Assembly: GCA_029256345.1 (NCBI GenBank)
Contig: JAQSYC010000103.1
Span: forward strand, 1-6,271
Length of the DNA: 6,271 bases
Origin: Clostridia bacterium
GTDB taxonomy: Bacteria; Bacillota; Clostridia; Lachnospirales; Cellulosilyticaceae
Reading direction: 5' to 3'
The position numbers were made by a program, and so were the translations under genes. A model generated the notes under the pieces. The model did not search any database, was not told the origin of the DNA, and was given only the letters and a program-made list of their open reading frames with translations. Below, in pieces: positions 5,060 through 6,271 of this stretch. The stretch's first letter is position 1. Every line of letters starts with the position of its first letter.

Positions 5060-6073
5060 TTACCTCAGCTCAGCAATATTAAGGGTTTGATCTTTAAGAA
5101 CGTACACAGTCTTGGGCCTGCGTCCAAATCTATAACATTCTTTTTCTGTTCTAAAGAACAGGTCAATTTTGTTTCCCTTTATCGCACCACCGGTATCTGC
5201 CGCTAAAGCAAGGCCATAGCCTTCTACATACAGCTTTGTTCCAAGCGGAATTACCCTAGGGTCTACTGCCACTACGCCCACAAAAACATCTATGCCACTG
5301 GCAGTTTTGCTTCCCCAGCCATCTTTTCCAGAGTCTGTATAAGCTGTAGCCTCCATGTCATAAACTTTTGTATATTCGTAGTTTTCTCCTGTATCAGGAT
5401 CCTTGATGGCATTTGCAATGCCCTTAAGGACAATTTGATCTTGAGCCTCTTCTTTTACAACAACTTCTTTGACGATTTCTTCTAAAAGCTCACCACCTAC
5501 AAATACTTTTTCCAAAGTAACTTGCTTTAATCCATTTTTACCTTCTTGTGTAATCTTTGTTTCTCCCGGATTAAGTTCTGTAGTTGTTTTTTCTATCGTG
5601 TCAAAACTTACAGGTCTATCTTCTATAATGATTTCAACCTCTTTTGTTTTGACTATAATCTCCATATCGTCTGTTATCTCCTGAGTTTGATCAGGCTCTA
5701 CAGATAATTCTTTTTCATCTTGTAAACCTTTTGCAGTTATGATTTCACCTACTGTCTTAAAATTCGTTTTAAATGTGACACTTTCTCCATTCACATTAAA
5801 ACGCACAGTGGGTTTCCATCTATTTATAGTAATTTTTATGTTATCTTCTATTTTTGCCTCTAAGCTGGGTGTTACTGTATCTTTGCTGTCTACAGTAATC
5901 TCTAACTGCTGTAATAATTCGTTTACGGTACTTGCATCTGTCTCGTATTGAGTCACTTTACCATCATCAACTAAAGTAATAATTTTTGATAGTGATTGAT
6001 AAGCTGTAATACTCACGCCTCCTAGCATAAACAACACTACAACCAATAAAGCAATTCTACTGCGATTCCTCAT
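5060..6073 (-). CDS. YabE-like secreted cell-wall protein with DUF348, G5 and 3D domains
   Basis: The 337-residue protein starts with a short basic N-terminus and one hydrophobic segment (about 7-25), either a signal peptide or a membrane anchor, so it acts outside the cell. Two DUF348 (ubiquitin-like) repeats follow (about 31-85 and 88-142; TPSLEAKIEDNIKITINR is typical). Next come a G5 domain (about 145-218) and a C-terminal 3D domain (about 236-332). The 3D domain shows ATAYT (242-246), Asp271 in AVDPRVIPLGT, Asp293 in ADTGGAIKG and Asp304 in KIDLFF. These are the three aspartates that name the domain, whose fold is related to MltA-type lytic transglycosylases. The domain set matches Bacillus YabE, related to resuscitation-promoting factors, although that protein has more DUF348 repeats. 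A role in peptidoglycan remodelling during growth or germination is inferred. The ATG at 6073 follows AAGGAGGT by 5-6 nt. The adjacent rsmA repeats the Bacillus gene neighbourhood. Confidence 0.93.
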   Translation of the reverse strand: MRNRSRIALLVVVLFMLGGVSITAYQSLSKIITLVDDGKVTQYETDASTVNELLQQLEITVDSKDTVTPSLEAKIEDNIKITINRWKPTVRFNVNGESVTFKTNFKTVGEIITAKGLQDEKELSVEPDQTQEITDDMEIIVKTKEVEIIIEDRPVSFDTIEKTTTELNPGETKITQEGKNGLKQVTLEKVFVGGELLEEIVKEVVVKEEAQDQIVLKGIANAIKDPDTGENYEYTKVYDMEATAYTDSGKDGWGSKTASGIDVFVGVVAVDPRVIPLGTKLYVEGYGLALAADTGGAIKGNKIDLFFRTEKECYRFGRRPKTVYVLKDQTLNIAELR

Positions 6074-6091
6074 GATTACCTCCTTAAAACA

Positions 6092-6116
6092 TAAACTCTT
6101 TTAATGCAAAAGTTTA
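6092..6116 (-). promoter_or_regulatory. Leader hairpin just upstream of the 3D-gene ribosome binding site
   Basis: On the minus strand TAAACTTTT (6116-6108) pairs with AAGAGTTTA (6100-6092), nine pairs including one G-U. It ends about 5 nt before the AAGGAGGT ribosome binding site. No T-tract follows, so it is not a terminator. It may stabilise the mRNA 5' region or affect ribosome access. The purpose is unknown. Confidence 0.4.
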
Positions 6117-6176
6117 GTTCTATCTTTACTAATCAAAATAATTTGATTTTATTCTTTGACCTGATAAATCGTGTTT

Positions 6177-6240
6177 TATTACAATCGTCTGGTAATAAAA
6201 TTAAGATCGATTTGTTTCAACTACATTTCAGATTGTAATA
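6177..6240. repeat. 10-bp perfect inverted repeat including the -10 box
   Basis: On the plus strand TATTACAATC (6177-6186) and GATTGTAATA (6231-6240) are perfect inverted copies separated by 44 bp. One arm contains the predicted -10 box of the 3D gene (TACAAT, 6237-6232 on the minus strand) and the other lies in its transcribed leader. This could be a pair of operator half-sites or chance in AT-rich DNA. Confidence 0.45.
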
Positions 6241-6260
6241 TATTTCTTCTAATCTTTCAA
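6232..6260 (-). promoter_or_regulatory. Predicted sigma-A promoter of the 3D-domain gene
   Basis: TTGAAA (6260-6255) and TACAAT (6237-6232) are separated by 17 bp, with one mismatch to consensus in each box. The start site would be near 6225, leaving a leader of about 150 nt that holds an inverted-repeat arm and a hairpin but no recognisable riboswitch. A second, weaker pair (TTGAAA, 17 bp, TATTAC) lies in the leader. Confidence 0.6.
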
Positions 6261-6271
6261 GCTTTTTGTAA

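Noticed and set aside
6131..6148. Hairpin AATCAAA/TTTGATT as a terminator in the 3D-gene leader
   Set aside because: The 7-bp AT-rich stem has no T-tract after it on the minus strand, and the pairing is weak enough to be chance in AT-rich DNA.

Overview
The window reads as chromosomal DNA of an AT-rich, Gram-positive anaerobe of the class Clostridia (Lachnospirales-like, an inference). The evidence is strong AAGGAGG-type ribosome binding sites, sigma-A promoters, clostridial-type protein sequences, and a YabE-like 3D-domain gene directly upstream of rsmA. Every gene I accept is on the minus strand, so transcription runs from the right edge to the left.

Layout from right to left. A promoter (about 6232-6260) and a leader of about 150 nt precede a secreted or membrane-anchored DUF348-G5-3D cell-wall protein (5060-6073). 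A hairpin terminator follows, then rsmA/ksgA (4071-4952), the 16S rRNA dimethyladenosine transferase. The rsmA stop codon lies inside the -35 box of a consensus sigma-A promoter (4046-4074). That promoter drives a leader of about 290 nt and then the three-gene unit aroF (DAHP synthase, 2716-3744), pheA (prephenate dehydratase, 1772-2716) and ridA (imine deaminase, 1386-1757). A terminator whose stem contains the ridA stop codon closes the unit. At the left edge is the first 436 codons of an uncharacterised repeat- and Gln-rich protein (1-1310), cut by the window end.

The most interesting element is the aroF leader. It encodes a 47-residue peptide (3860-4003) with its own ribosome binding site. 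In residues 11-28, 12 of 18 positions are aromatic (7 Phe, 4 Tyr, 1 Trp). The peptide gene is followed by a strong intrinsic terminator (3798-3837) ahead of aroF. Segments just before and after the aromatic codons are perfectly complementary, and a further segment can pair with the 5' arm of the terminator. This is the architecture of ribosome-mediated transcription attenuation, as in enterobacterial pheL-pheA. I see no T-box, the usual Firmicute solution. The proposed logic is that scarcity of charged tRNA-Phe or tRNA-Tyr stalls the leader ribosome, the terminator is pre-empted, and aroF-pheA-ridA is expressed.

The operon joins the first step of the shikimate pathway (DAHP synthesis) to the Phe-specific step (prephenate to phenylpyruvate). 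RidA plausibly protects PLP-dependent enzymes such as the aminotransferases that finish Phe and Tyr synthesis. No chorismate mutase domain is present in either enzyme, so that step must be encoded elsewhere.
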